Assembly (NCBI GenBank): GCA_034440515.1
Contig: JAWXCF010000104.1
Coordinates: 1 to 36,029, forward strand
Source of the DNA: JAWXCF01 sp034440515
Lineage (GTDB): Bacteria; Bacteroidota; Bacteroidia; CAILMK01
Direction of reading: 5' to 3'
Length of the DNA stretch: 36,029 nucleotides
In this document: positions 23,373-32,012 of the stretch, piece after piece
How the letters are laid out: each line of letters opens with the position of its first letter
Position numbering within the stretch: the first letter of the stretch is position 1
Notes under the pieces: generated by a model
Database searches by the model: none
Told to the model about the DNA's origin: nothing
What the model saw: only the letters and a program-made list of their open reading frames with translations
Translations under genes and position numbers: made by a program

Positions 23373-24689
23373 TTACTTAGCTAGGGTTAAACCCTCTGCT
23401 TTATCTAAAGAATATGGGAAGCTAAAGCCACCGTAATCAGCACGATTGCTTAATTCCTCTTCTATTCTGATTAATTGATTGTATTTCGCAACTCTGTCTG
23501 TCCTACTAGCAGAGCCTGTTTTTATTTGCCCAGTTGACAAACCAACTGCTAAATCTGCAATGAATGTATCTTCTGTTTCTCCACTTCTGTGGCTAATAAT
23601 GCTGGTATAGCCTACTTCGTGTGCTAACTTAATAGTCTCCATAGTTTCAGATAAAGTCCCTATTTGATTTAATTTTATCAAGATAGAGTTAGCAGCACCT
23701 AAATTTATTCCATTAGACAAGCGTTCAGCGTTAGTTACAAATAAGTCATCACCTACCAACTGAATTTTATCTCCAACTTTATTTGTTAAATTAACCCAAG
23801 CATCCCAATCGTCTTCACCACAAGCATCTTCAATGCTAGCAATTGGATATTTATTAATCCAAGATTCCCAATAAGCAATTAATTCGTCAGAAGAAATCTC
23901 TTTTTGGCTTGATTTGTAAAACTTGTACAAACCATTTTCCTGTACCATTTCTGTAGCAGCAGCATCTATAGCTATATAAATATCTTCGCCAGCCTTATAA
24001 CCAGCCTGCTCTATTGCCTTAAGTACAACCTCAATAGCTTCCTCATTACTTTTCAGATTCGGTGCAAAACCTCCTTCATCTCCTACGTTAGTACTGTGAC
24101 CAGCTGAGTGTAATACTTTTTTCAAGGCATAAAAAACTTCTGTACCCATACGCAATCCATCGCTAAACGTTTCTGCACTTATAGGCATTATCATAAATTC
24201 TTGAAAGTCTATACCATTGTCTGCGTGCTTACCACCATTCAGTATATTCATCATCGGCATAGGCATAACAGTAGCTGTTAAACCACCTAAATATCTATAT
24301 AGGGGTACATTTTGCTCTAGTGCGGCAGCTCTTGCTACTGCTAATGATACACCTAATATGGCATTAGCGCCCAAACGACCTTTATTTTCAGTACCGTCAA
24401 TGTCTATCATAGTATCATCTATCAGCTGTTGTGCAAATACACTGTTACCCTTCAGTAACGGGGCTATTTCACCTTGTATATTATCTACAGCACGTAGCAC
24501 ACTTTTACCATCGTAGTAGTCGGGGTCCTTGTCACGTAGTTCTACAGCCTCATATGCGCCTGTACTTGCTCCGCTTGGTACTGATGCTCTTCCTACTATT
24601 CCGTTAGTTGTTATTACATCAACTTCCACTGTCGGGTTACCACGCGAATCAAGTATTTGACGGGCGTTAATTTCTTTAATCAAACTCAT
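23373..24689 (-). CDS. eno: enolase
   Basis: 438 aa, full length. Converts 2-phosphoglycerate to phosphoenolpyruvate in glycolysis. The N-terminal ARQILDSRGNPTVEVDV and RASVPSGASTGAYEAVELRD are typical. The catalytic Glu region is in NVGDEGGFAPNL, and SIEDACGEDDW and LVGDDLFVTN carry Mg-binding acids. The active-site Lys is in SILIKLNQIGTLSET, and SHRSGETEDTFIADLAVG follows. No residue of note is missing. It is between carA (37 bases upstream) and the FtsB-like gene (14 bases downstream), an order that fits Bacteroidota. Confidence 0.98.
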   Translation of the reverse strand: MSLIKEINARQILDSRGNPTVEVDVITTNGIVGRASVPSGASTGAYEAVELRDKDPDYYDGKSVLRAVDNIQGEIAPLLKGNSVFAQQLIDDTMIDIDGTENKGRLGANAILGVSLAVARAAALEQNVPLYRYLGGLTATVMPMPMMNILNGGKHADNGIDFQEFMIMPISAETFSDGLRMGTEVFYALKKVLHSAGHSTNVGDEGGFAPNLKSNEEAIEVVLKAIEQAGYKAGEDIYIAIDAAATEMVQENGLYKFYKSSQKEISSDELIAYWESWINKYPIASIEDACGEDDWDAWVNLTNKVGDKIQLVGDDLFVTNAERLSNGINLGAANSILIKLNQIGTLSETMETIKLAHEVGYTSIISHRSGETEDTFIADLAVGLSTGQIKTGSASRTDRVAKYNQLIRIEEELSNRADYGGFSFPYSLDKAEGLTLAK

Positions 24690-24726
24690 AGTTTCAGGGT
24701 GTTAGAATATTTAAAGTATATAATTA

Positions 24727-25845
24727 TTAATTGTTTTTTGCCTTACTTTCTTCAATCAATTGAATGAAGAAATCAAATAAATAGCTGGCATCATTTGGAC
24801 CGGGTGCGGCCTCTGGGTGATATTGTACACTAAATGCAGGTTTAAACTTGTGTCTAATTCCTTCAACGCTTCCATCGTTCAGGTTAATATGGGTAATTTC
24901 AAGGTCAGCTATTTGATCTAAATCATCCTTAATAATACCGAAACCGTGGTTTTGCGATGTGATTTCGCATTTTCCTGTTATTAAGTTCTTTACAGGATGA
25001 TTTAAGCCCCTATGACCGTTGTGCATCTTGAAAGTACCTACATTCATAGCCTTAGCAAAAAGCTGGTGACCAAGACAAATACCAAATAGTGGTTTGTCTG
25101 AATCTAGTGCAGCACGAGTAGTTTCCACGGCATAATCCATAGCTGCTGGATCGCCAGGACCGTTGCTAATAAAGTAAGCATCTGGTTGCCAAGCAGCAAG
25201 TTCTTCAAATGGAGTCTTAGCAGGAAATACCTTTATTCTACAATTCCTATTTAGTAAATTGTTTAATATGTTGGTCTTAACGCCTAAATCAAGTACTGCT
25301 ATAGCAGGTCCAGTGTGATCCTCGCCTAGCGTATATGAGTGTTCTGTACATACTGTACTACTTAGCTCAAGCCCATTCATTATAGGTGTTCCCTTCAATA
25401 TCTCGCCAAGTTGGACTAAATTTTGAGTTTCAGAACTTATTATTGCATTCATCGCCCCTTGACTTCTAATGTAGAGTACTAATTCTCTAGTATCTACATC
25501 AGTCATTCCTACCAAATTTTCACGCAATAGAAAATCCTGAATAGATGAATCTGCCATTTTACGGCTAAATCGTTCAGTATAATTTCGAACTACAAGACCA
25601 GCTATTTTAACATTCTCACTTTGACTTTCATCCTCTTTAATACCGTAATTACCTATGTGAACATTGGTGCAGACCATTATTTGACCAAAGTAACTAGGGT
25701 CTGTAAATATCTCTTGATATCCAGTCATTCCTGTGTTAAAGCATACCTCTCCGGTGGTAATTCCTATTTTACCTGCAGCCTTCCCGTAGAACGCTTTCCC
25801 GTCTTCAAGCAATAAAACAGCAGGTTTTTCTTCGTAATATCTCAT
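24727..25845 (-). CDS. carA: carbamoyl phosphate synthase small subunit
   Basis: 372 aa glutaminase subunit that feeds ammonia to CarB for carbamoyl phosphate (arginine and pyrimidine synthesis). The N-terminal small-subunit domain shows TGEVCFNTGMTGYQEIFTDPSY and MTDVDTRELV. The class I amidotransferase domain has FGICLGHQLFAKA with the nucleophile Cys, and QYHPEAAPGP with the His-Glu pair. carB is not adjacent in the window. It lies 80 bases beyond rplQ, behind the alpha-operon terminator, so it probably has its own start signal: GATATTTG (25855-25862, minus) is one base off the -7 consensus. Confidence 0.97.
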   Translation of the reverse strand: MRYYEEKPAVLLLEDGKAFYGKAAGKIGITTGEVCFNTGMTGYQEIFTDPSYFGQIMVCTNVHIGNYGIKEDESQSENVKIAGLVVRNYTERFSRKMADSSIQDFLLRENLVGMTDVDTRELVLYIRSQGAMNAIISSETQNLVQLGEILKGTPIMNGLELSSTVCTEHSYTLGEDHTGPAIAVLDLGVKTNILNNLLNRNCRIKVFPAKTPFEELAAWQPDAYFISNGPGDPAAMDYAVETTRAALDSDKPLFGICLGHQLFAKAMNVGTFKMHNGHRGLNHPVKNLITGKCEITSQNHGFGIIKDDLDQIADLEITHINLNDGSVEGIRHKFKPAFSVQYHPEAAPGPNDASYLFDFFIQLIEESKAKNN

Positions 25846-25863
25846 TTACTTGTACAAATATCC

Positions 25864-25898
25864 AAAAAAAAAGGATAAAGCATTCGCCCTATCCTTTT
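25864..25898 (-). terminator. intrinsic terminator of the alpha operon
   Basis: Minus-strand RNA: AAAAGGATAGGGC / GCTTTATCCTTTT, 13 consecutive pairs including two adjacent G-U pairs, tetraloop GAAT, followed by a long T run. It lies 28 bases past the rplQ stop and ahead of carA. Confidence 0.88.
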
Positions 25899-25925
25899 CT
25901 ATGATTAATATTTATTATCAACAAT

Positions 25926-26567
25926 TTACTTTTTCTCTTCCTCTATTTCAGTTTTAGGAGCATCCTCGTTACCTTCTGTAGATTCTGTAATGGTAGTCTC
26001 TGCGTCTTCACTTACTGCTTCTAAAGTCTCAACTTCTGTTGATTCTATATTTTCAGTAGATTCTATGTTTTCAGTTACATCTATTGTTTCAGTCACTACA
26101 TCTTCATTATCTACTGGTGTAGATACTGCATCAGTATTAGTAGCTCCAGTTGCTGCGCCACCTCTTCTCCTACGAGTTTTAGTTGCAACCTTTTTAACTG
26201 TGTAGGTTTCGTTGAAATCAACTAACTCCATAATGCACATTTCAGCATTATCACCTAATCTGTTGCCAGAGCGGATAATTCTAGTGTAACCACCTGGACG
26301 ATCAGCAACTTTCTCAGCTACAGCGCTAAATAATTCCTTTACAGGTTCTTTATGCCTAAGTAAAGCGAAAACTAAACGTCTATTATTAGTAGAGTCGTCT
26401 TTGGCCTTAGTTATTAGAGGCTCTACGTACTTTCTTAGTTCTTTAGCCTTGGCTACAGTAGTACGTATTCTTTTATGTAGTATCAGTGAGGCGGCCATAT
26501 TGCTTAACATTGCCCTCCTATGACTAGAAGTCCTGCCTAAATGATTCTGTTTATTACCGTGATTCAT
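25926..26567 (-). CDS. rplQ: 50S ribosomal protein bL17 with acidic tail
   Basis: 213 aa against about 120-130 in most bacteria. Residues 1-115 are standard bL17: MNHGNKQNHLGRTSSHRRAM, RIRTTVAKAKELRKYVEPLI, and GGYTRIIRSGNRLGDNAEMC. A basic TKTRRRRGG hinge (about residue 130) is followed by 75-80 residues almost without aromatics and rich in Thr, Glu, Asp and Val. This includes a tandem TENIES repeat and ends in EIEEEKK. The tail is probably disordered and solvent-exposed; acidic L17 extensions occur elsewhere in Bacteroidota but length varies. Last gene of the alpha operon, 39 bases after rpoA. Confidence 0.96.
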   Translation of the reverse strand: MNHGNKQNHLGRTSSHRRAMLSNMAASLILHKRIRTTVAKAKELRKYVEPLITKAKDDSTNNRRLVFALLRHKEPVKELFSAVAEKVADRPGGYTRIIRSGNRLGDNAEMCIMELVDFNETYTVKKVATKTRRRRGGAATGATNTDAVSTPVDNEDVVTETIDVTENIESTENIESTEVETLEAVSEDAETTITESTEGNEDAPKTEIEEEKK

Positions 26568-26606
26568 TACTTTACTTTAAAATTTGTATTGGATGGAATG
26601 TTTTGA

Positions 26607-27596
26607 CTATTCCTCGTCCAAGCGGTATTTGTTGATGTCTAATCCGAAGTTTAAGTTCTTTTCACGAACTAAATCTTCAAGCTCTGTCAATGACTTTTTA
26701 CCGAAATTTCTAAATTTCAATAAGTCTGCAATTTCAAATTGTACTAAATCACCTAGTGTTTTAATCTCAGCAGCACGTAAGCAATTAAATGCACGTACTG
26801 ATAGGTCTAAATCTGTAAGTGATGTTTTCAGCAACTTGCGCATTTGTAGATATTTCTCATCTACTCTTGCATCTTCTTTCTTAGACTCTGTTTCTAAAGT
26901 AATGTTTTTATCACTAAATATTAGGAAGTGTTCAATCAGAATTTTAGCAGCTTTTTTCAAGGCCTCTTCTGGGTGAATAGATCCATCGCTAGCCAAGTCA
27001 ATAGTCAATTTCTCATAATCAGTATTTTGACCTACACGCGTATTTTCTACAGTGTATTTCACAGTACGAATAGGAGAGAAAATAGAATCTATTGAGATGG
27101 TGCCTATTGGTGCATCTTTTACTTTATTTTCATCAGCTGGAGCGTAACCACGACCTTTGTCAATTGTTAATTCCAATTCTAAGCGAACGCTAGGCTCTAG
27201 GTGGCATATAACTAATTCTGGGTTTAAAACCTCAAAAGCAGTTGATGCTTTACTTAAATCTCCGGCTAGTACAGTATCTGTACCATTTATAACTAAAGAT
27301 ATTTTCTCGTTCGATAACTCACCTAAAGGTTTAAATCTAACTTGTTTTAGATTCAATACTAAGTCTGTGACGTCTTCTATAACACCTAATATAGATGAAA
27401 ACTCGTGGTCAACTCCAGGTATGCGTACAGACGTAATAGCATAACCCTCAAGTGATGATAAAAGAATTCTACGAAGAGAGTTACCTACTGTTATCGCATA
27501 ACCTTTCTCCAATGGAGAAAACTCAAAAGTACCTTCAAATTCTGAAGACTTATGCATCACTACCTTTTCAGGTTTTTGAAATTCAACTACTGCCAT
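26607..27596 (-). CDS. rpoA: RNA polymerase alpha subunit
   Basis: 329 aa. The N-terminal domain (about 1-235), for dimerisation and binding beta/beta', has GYAITVGNSLRRILLSSLEG and VLNLKQVRFK. The C-terminal domain (about 255-320) has two helix-hairpin-helix-like segments, SVRAFNCLRAAEIKTLGDLV and FRNFGKKSLTELEDLV, that bind UP-element DNA and regulators. There is nothing unusual in length. It lies 21 bases after rpsD and 39 before rplQ, the conserved alpha-operon order. Confidence 0.98.
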   Translation of the reverse strand: MAVVEFQKPEKVVMHKSSEFEGTFEFSPLEKGYAITVGNSLRRILLSSLEGYAITSVRIPGVDHEFSSILGVIEDVTDLVLNLKQVRFKPLGELSNEKISLVINGTDTVLAGDLSKASTAFEVLNPELVICHLEPSVRLELELTIDKGRGYAPADENKVKDAPIGTISIDSIFSPIRTVKYTVENTRVGQNTDYEKLTIDLASDGSIHPEEALKKAAKILIEHFLIFSDKNITLETESKKEDARVDEKYLQMRKLLKTSLTDLDLSVRAFNCLRAAEIKTLGDLVQFEIADLLKFRNFGKKSLTELEDLVREKNLNFGLDINKYRLDEE

Positions 27597-27617
27597 AATG
27601 TTAAGTACTTATTCAGA

Positions 27618-28223
27618 TTATTTTGAGTAAAGTTCGACGATTAATTGTTCCTTGATATTCTCAGGGATTTGGTCTCTTTCAGGGAAATCCACGAAGCGAC
27701 CTTCTTTATCTTGAGTGTTCCATTCTAACCAGTTGAACTGACGACCTCTGCGTTGCAAAGAATCAACAATTGTCTCTAGAGATTTAGATTTTTCTCTAAC
27801 TGCAACTACATCCCCAGGTTTTAATTGGTATGATGGAATGTTTACCACTTTACCGTTAACAGTAATGTGCTTATGCCCAACCAATTGTCTGGCTGCACGT
27901 CTGCTAGGTGCAATACCTAATCTAAATACTGTATTGTCAAGACGAGCTTCTAAAAATTTCAACAAGTTTTCACCTGTGATACCTTTTTTACGAGCAGCCT
28001 TATGAAATAAATTTTCAAACTGACGTTCTAGTAAACCATAAGTATATTTAGCTTTTTGCTTTTCAGCTAACTGCACTGCATACTCTGATTGTTTACTCCT
28101 TTTACGGCTATTACCGTGTTGCCCTGGAGCATAGGGACGCTTTTCATAAGCGCGATCTGGACCGAAAATAGGCTCTTTGAATTTACGCGCTATTTTAGTC
28201 TGAGGGCCTGTATATCTTGCCAT
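27618..28223 (-). CDS. rpsD: 30S ribosomal protein uS4
   Basis: 201 aa. Primary 16S rRNA-binding protein; in other bacteria it also represses the alpha operon, which is not shown here. MARYTGPQTKIARKFKEPIF starts the protein. The S4 RNA-binding domain is seen in LDNTVFRLGIAPSRRAARQL and VGHKHITVNGKVVNIPSYQL. No zinc-binding Cys cluster is present in the N-terminus (C-minus form). It lies 35 bases after rpsK. Confidence 0.98.
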   Translation of the reverse strand: MARYTGPQTKIARKFKEPIFGPDRAYEKRPYAPGQHGNSRKRSKQSEYAVQLAEKQKAKYTYGLLERQFENLFHKAARKKGITGENLLKFLEARLDNTVFRLGIAPSRRAARQLVGHKHITVNGKVVNIPSYQLKPGDVVAVREKSKSLETIVDSLQRRGRQFNWLEWNTQDKEGRFVDFPERDQIPENIKEQLIVELYSK

Positions 28224-28258
28224 TTACTTAGTTTACGTTTTAATACAAGTGAATAAAA

Positions 28259-28657
28259 TTATACACGTCTCTTATTAGGTGGACGGCAACCATTATGAGG
28301 GATAGGCGTAACATCTTGGATAGACATAACCTCTATACCCAAACCAGATAAAGCCCTAATGGCAGCCTCTCGACCGGCACCAGGCCCCTTCACTTGTACA
28401 TCAACTTTGCGTAATCCTAAGTCAAATGCAACTTTACCACAATCATTAGCTGCTGTGGTAGCAGCGTATGGTGTATTCTTTTTAGATCCTTTAAATCCCA
28501 TTTTACCTGCACTAGACCAAGAAATAACTTGGCCAGTAAGGTTGGTAATTGATATTATGCAGTTATTGAAAGTAGCCTGAATAAATACTCGGCCGTAGCT
28601 GTCAATAGCCACCTTTTTCTTGCGCACCACGGTGCGCTGTGTGTTCCTTTTTGCCAT
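28259..28657 (-). CDS. rpsK: 30S ribosomal protein uS11
   Basis: 132 aa platform protein of the small subunit. FIQATFNNCIISITNLTGQV and SAGKMGFKGSKKNTPYAATT are typical, and the C-terminus VTPIPHNGCRPPNKRRV is the invariant rRNA-binding end. Short Lys/Arg-rich N-terminus. It lies 13 bases after rpsM. Confidence 0.98.
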   Translation of the reverse strand: MAKRNTQRTVVRKKKVAIDSYGRVFIQATFNNCIISITNLTGQVISWSSAGKMGFKGSKKNTPYAATTAANDCGKVAFDLGLRKVDVQVKGPGAGREAAIRALSGLGIEVMSIQDVTPIPHNGCRPPNKRRV

Positions 28658-28670
28658 TTTACCGAGTTAA

Positions 28671-29048
28671 TTATTTAGTTGCTTTCTTTTTGTTTGCTAC
28701 AGTTTTCTTCTTACCTTTTCTAGTTCTAGCGTTGGTACGTGTACGTTGGCCACGAACTGGTAAACCCTTACGATGTCTCAATCCTCTATAACAACCAATG
28801 TCCATTAGTCGCTTAATGCTCAATTGAATTTCTGAGCGTAGTTCACCTTCGGTTTTTATACCTTCGGTTATCATCTTACGAATTTCATTTAGCTGGTCAT
28901 CGTCCCAATCTTTAACTTTTATGTCAAAATCGATGCCTGCTTCAGTGAGTATACGCTGTGCCGTTGGTTTACCAATACCATAAATGTATGTTAAACCAAT
29001 TTCTCCCCTCTTATCTTTGGGAAGATCTATACCTGAAATACGTGCCAT
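28671..29048 (-). CDS. rpsM: 30S ribosomal protein uS13
   Basis: 125 aa head protein of the small subunit that contacts the P-site tRNA and bridges to the large subunit. MARISGIDLPKDKRGEIGLT, IYGIGKPTAQRIL, GCYRGLRHRKGLPVRGQRTR and a Lys-rich tail (GKKKTVANKKKATK) match the family. It lies three bases after rpmJ. Confidence 0.98.
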   Translation of the reverse strand: MARISGIDLPKDKRGEIGLTYIYGIGKPTAQRILTEAGIDFDIKVKDWDDDQLNEIRKMITEGIKTEGELRSEIQLSIKRLMDIGCYRGLRHRKGLPVRGQRTRTNARTRKGKKKTVANKKKATK

Positions 29049-29051
29049 TTC

Positions 29052-29168
29052 TTATCCTTGTCTTTGTTTAAAGCGTGGTTTCAACTTGTTAATAATGTAG
29101 ATACGCCCTTTCCTGCGAACTACTTTACAGTCTGCACTACGCTTCTTTACTGATACTTTTACTTTCAT
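29052..29168 (-). CDS. rpmJ: 50S ribosomal protein bL36 (zinc-free form)
   Basis: 38 aa, read directly from the minus strand because of its size. MKVKVSVKKRSADCKVVRRK is followed by GRIYIINKLKPRFKQRQG. It retains one Cys only, where zinc-binding bL36 has a Cys3-His set, so this is the C-minus form. Start ATG at 29166-29168, stop TAA at 29052-29054. It sits between infA (12 bases) and rpsM (3 bases). Confidence 0.96.
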   Translation of the reverse strand: MKVKVSVKKRSADCKVVRRKGRIYIINKLKPRFKQRQG

Positions 29169-29180
29169 AGTATTCTATCT

Positions 29181-29402
29181 CTAATGCTTATATCTAAATG
29201 TGATGCGCCCCTTAGATAAATCGTAAGGTGACATCTCTAGTTTAATCTTGTCGCCAGGCAAAATTCTGATGTAGTGCATCCTCATTTTACCTGAAATGTG
29301 AGCCAATATTTCGTGCCCGTTTTCCAACCTCACTTTGAAGGTTGCGTTGGGTAATGCCTCTAACACTACACCGTCTTGTTCTATCGTTGACTGTTTTGCC
29401 AT
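29181..29402 (-). CDS. infA: translation initiation factor IF-1
   Basis: 73 aa OB-fold protein that binds the ribosomal A site during initiation. MAKQSTIEQDGVVLEALPNA, GHEILAHISGKMRMHYIRIL and PGDKIKLEMSPYDLSKGRIT cover almost all of the protein and match the family. A consensus promoter lies directly upstream, so infA can be the first gene of its own transcript even though secY is only 70 bases away. Confidence 0.98.
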   Translation of the reverse strand: MAKQSTIEQDGVVLEALPNATFKVRLENGHEILAHISGKMRMHYIRILPGDKIKLEMSPYDLSKGRITFRYKH

Positions 29403-29430
29403 TTAGGCTTTTTAAAGTGAAATTTGTTTG

Positions 29431-29462
29431 CAAAATTAATCAAATAAATTAACATAACCAAA
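29431..29462 (-). promoter_or_regulatory. consensus promoter upstream of infA
   Basis: Minus strand: TTTG (29462-29459), a 20-base spacer, TAATTTTG (29438-29431). Both boxes and the spacing fit the Bacteroidota consensus TTTG-N19-21-TAnnTTTG exactly; it is the best match in the window. Transcription should begin about 20 bases before the infA ATG. It lies wholly within the secY-infA gap. Confidence 0.75.
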
Positions 29463-29472
29463 TAACTCTGTT

Positions 29473-30837
29473 TTATATAGTTGGAGTCACTCCAGTAGGA
29501 AGGGCATTTCTACCCTTTATTTTACCACCTTTCCAGAAGCCGTCATAATGCCTCATTAGTAAATGACTCTCTATTTGTTGCAATGTATCTAACACAACCC
29601 CAACTAGAATAAGTAATGATGTACCCCCAAAAAATTGGCTAAACTGGCTACTGATTCCAAATCGTGCTGCAAAGAATGGGAATATGGCAACTAATGCTAA
29701 AAATATGGAACCAGGGAAAGTAATTCTACTCATTATGGTATCTATATATTCGGCAGTAGGCTTACCTGGTTTGACTCCAGGTACAAATCCTCCATTTCTT
29801 TTTAACTCATCTGCTATTTGTACAGGATTTATGGTGATTGCTGTATATACATAAGTAAATATGATAATCAACGTAGCATAAACCAAGCTATACGGTAAGC
29901 TGGTATGATCTTGCAATGAACCTGCTATACCTCTCCAAGATGCACTCTCAGGGAAGAAGCTGGCCACTGTGGCAGGTATGAACATTAATGCTTGAGCAAA
30001 AATAATAGGCATTACTCCAGCTGCATTTATTTTTAATGGCAACCAAGACCTTTGTCCTCCATACTGTTTATTTCCAATTACACGCTTAGCGTATTGAATA
30101 GGAATTCTACGAGTAGCTTGAACTAAAGCTATAGATGCAATGACAACTAGGAACAGCACTGCTAATTCTACTAAGAAAATTACCAAACCACCACCTGCTT
30201 CATTCATTCTAATCTCTAATTCACCAAATAGTGCCTGTGGCAGTCTAGCTATGATACCTATCATAATGATAAGTGACACACCATTACCAAGTCCTCTATC
30301 AGTAATCTTTTCACCTAAGTACATAACGAACATAGTACCTGCAGTAAGCAACACTATATTAACGAACATAAATAGGAATGGAGACATAACATCAGCACCT
30401 ACTATAGCGCCTGGTACAGTACTTTTTAAATTTACAAGGAAACTGGCTGCTTGTACTACTGTAATAATTATGGTTAAGAATCTAGTAATTTGATTCATAC
30501 GTTGCCTGCCACTTTCACCCTCTCGTTGCATTTTCTGAAAACTAGGTAATGCAATACCCAATAGCTGCACCACAATAGAGGCAGATATATAGGGCATAAT
30601 ACCTAATGAAAAAATAGCAGCACGTGAGAAAGCTCCACCTGCAAACATATTGATTAAACCAAATAAACCTTGGGTAGCCTTACTTTGATAGGCATCTAAG
30701 GCAGTGGCATCTACCCCTGGCAATACAACATAACTACCTAAACGGTAAATGGCGATTAGCCAGAATGTGATTTTGATGCGAGAACGAAGTTCGTCTATCG
30801 CCCAAATATTCTTTAAGGTCTGTATCAGGCCCTTCAT
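29473..30837 (-). CDS. secY: preprotein translocase subunit SecY
   Basis: 454 aa, ten predicted membrane spans, the channel of the Sec system in the inner membrane. Landmarks: the N-terminal GSYVVLPGVDA, the plug/TM2 region GIMPYISASIVVQLL, LGNGVSLIIMIGIIARLP and the cytoplasmic loop KRNGGFVPGVKPGKPTAEYI. The C-terminal end is MRHYDGFWKGGKIKGRN. It is the last gene of the spc block; neither adk nor map follows it. It lies nine bases after rplO. Confidence 0.97.
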   Translation of the reverse strand: MKGLIQTLKNIWAIDELRSRIKITFWLIAIYRLGSYVVLPGVDATALDAYQSKATQGLFGLINMFAGGAFSRAAIFSLGIMPYISASIVVQLLGIALPSFQKMQREGESGRQRMNQITRFLTIIITVVQAASFLVNLKSTVPGAIVGADVMSPFLFMFVNIVLLTAGTMFVMYLGEKITDRGLGNGVSLIIMIGIIARLPQALFGELEIRMNEAGGGLVIFLVELAVLFLVVIASIALVQATRRIPIQYAKRVIGNKQYGGQRSWLPLKINAAGVMPIIFAQALMFIPATVASFFPESASWRGIAGSLQDHTSLPYSLVYATLIIIFTYVYTAITINPVQIADELKRNGGFVPGVKPGKPTAEYIDTIMSRITFPGSIFLALVAIFPFFAARFGISSQFSQFFGGTSLLILVGVVLDTLQQIESHLLMRHYDGFWKGGKIKGRNALPTGVTPTI

Positions 30838-30846
30838 AACTTTATA

Positions 30847-31293
30847 TTATATAGTTTCTATGCTACCACCCTTAGCTTCGATGGCTTCTTGTGCTTTTTT
30901 ACTGTAAGCGTGAGCTTTAACAGTTATGGCGACGCTAATTTCGCCATTTCCTAATATCTTAATTTTATCGTTCTTACTAGTTAAACCGTGTGTCAACAAT
31001 ACTTCAGGGGTAATCTCCGTCAGGTTGTGTTGCTCAACTAAGTTTTGCAAGGTATGCAGATTTATAGCAGCATACTCTTTTCTATTAATATTTTTAAAAC
31101 CAAATTTAGGAACACGTCTTTGAATGGGCATTTGTCCACCCTCAAATCCTACCTTACGGCTGTAACCTGAGCGTGACTGAGCACCCTTATGTCCACGTGT
31201 AGAGGTACCACCCCTGCCAGAACCCTGACCACGTCCAATTCTTTTCCCTTTCTTTATACTACCCTCTGCTGGGGTTAGATTATGTAGCTCCAT
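30847..31293 (-). CDS. rplO: 50S ribosomal protein uL15
   Basis: 148 aa. MELHNLTPAEGSIKKGKRIG, GRGQGSGRGGTSTRGHKGAQ and SGYSRKVGFEGGQMPIQRRV are the Gly/Arg-rich extended N-terminal part that threads into 23S rRNA. The globular C-terminal half is VAITVKAHAYSKKAQEAIEA. It lies eight bases after rpmD and nine before secY. Confidence 0.98.
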   Translation of the reverse strand: MELHNLTPAEGSIKKGKRIGRGQGSGRGGTSTRGHKGAQSRSGYSRKVGFEGGQMPIQRRVPKFGFKNINRKEYAAINLHTLQNLVEQHNLTEITPEVLLTHGLTSKNDKIKILGNGEISVAITVKAHAYSKKAQEAIEAKGGSIETI

Positions 31294-31301
31294 TTTCGCA
31301 G

Positions 31302-31481
31302 TTATACTTTTTCTACGGTGATCAAATGTTGTACCTTTCTAATCATCCCTGCTATTTGCGGGGTTTCTTCCATCACTACTGTTCTGTGCAATTTGCCTAA
31401 ACCCAATGCCAAAATGGTACGTTTTTGGCGCTCAGGGCGGTCAATAGTGCTTTTTACTTGCGTTATTTTTACCTGTGCCAT
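31302..31481 (-). CDS. rpmD: 50S ribosomal protein uL30
   Basis: 59 aa from MAQVKITQVKSTIDRPERQK, then RTILALGLGKLHRTVVMEET. An in-frame upstream ATG (31520) would add 13 non-family residues and overlap rpsE, so the start is set at 31481, which leaves a normal four-base gap after rpsE. A single ferredoxin-like domain. Confidence 0.95.
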   Translation of the reverse strand: MAQVKITQVKSTIDRPERQKRTILALGLGKLHRTVVMEETPQIAGMIRKVQHLITVEKV

Positions 31482-31485
31482 ATCA

Positions 31486-32001
31486 TTAACCATTAAATAC
31501 TTGTTTAAGATCAATACCACGTACTCGGGCTATTGTGTGCGGGTCGCGCATTTCGCCTAAAGCTTTGATAGTTGCTTTGATAACGTTATGCGGATTAGAT
31601 GAGCCCTTAGACTTAGCTAACACGTCTGTAATGCCTGCACTTTCTAGTACAGCACGCATAGCACCACCTGCAATTACACCTGTACCAGGCGCTGCCGGTT
31701 TTAGGAATACTTGGCTGCCACTATACTTACTTTCCTGTTCGTGCGGAACAGTACCGTTTATTAAGGGAACTTTAACTAAAGATTTTTTAGCATCGTTTAC
31801 ACCTTTAGTTATTGCCTCGGTAACCTCACGGGCTTTTCCTAGACCGAAGCCTACAATGCCCTGACCATTACCTACTACTACTACAGCTGAAAAGCTGAAA
31901 GTACGGCCACCTTTGGTAACCTTAGCTACGCGGTTGATGTGAACTACCTTTTCAGCTAATTCTATCTCGCTTGATTTTACTTTTTTAAAGTCTTTGTCCA
32001 T
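31486..32001 (-). CDS. rpsE: 30S ribosomal protein uS5
   Basis: 171 aa. The double-stranded-RNA-binding N-terminal domain has KVVHINRVAKVTKGGRTFSF, and VVVGNGQGIVGFGLGKAREV leads into the second domain with GTGVIAGGAMRAVLESAGIT and KSKGSSNPHNVIKATIKAL. Located in the small subunit near the mRNA entry channel and important for decoding accuracy. It lies 11 bases after rplR. Confidence 0.98.
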   Translation of the reverse strand: MDKDFKKVKSSEIELAEKVVHINRVAKVTKGGRTFSFSAVVVVGNGQGIVGFGLGKAREVTEAITKGVNDAKKSLVKVPLINGTVPHEQESKYSGSQVFLKPAAPGTGVIAGGAMRAVLESAGITDVLAKSKGSSNPHNVIKATIKALGEMRDPHTIARVRGIDLKQVFNG

Positions 32002-32012
32002 TGTTGCGAATA

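Noticed and set aside
30140..30493. 117-codon plus-strand open frame inside secY
   Set aside because: Antisense shadow of membrane-span codons, no independent start signal.
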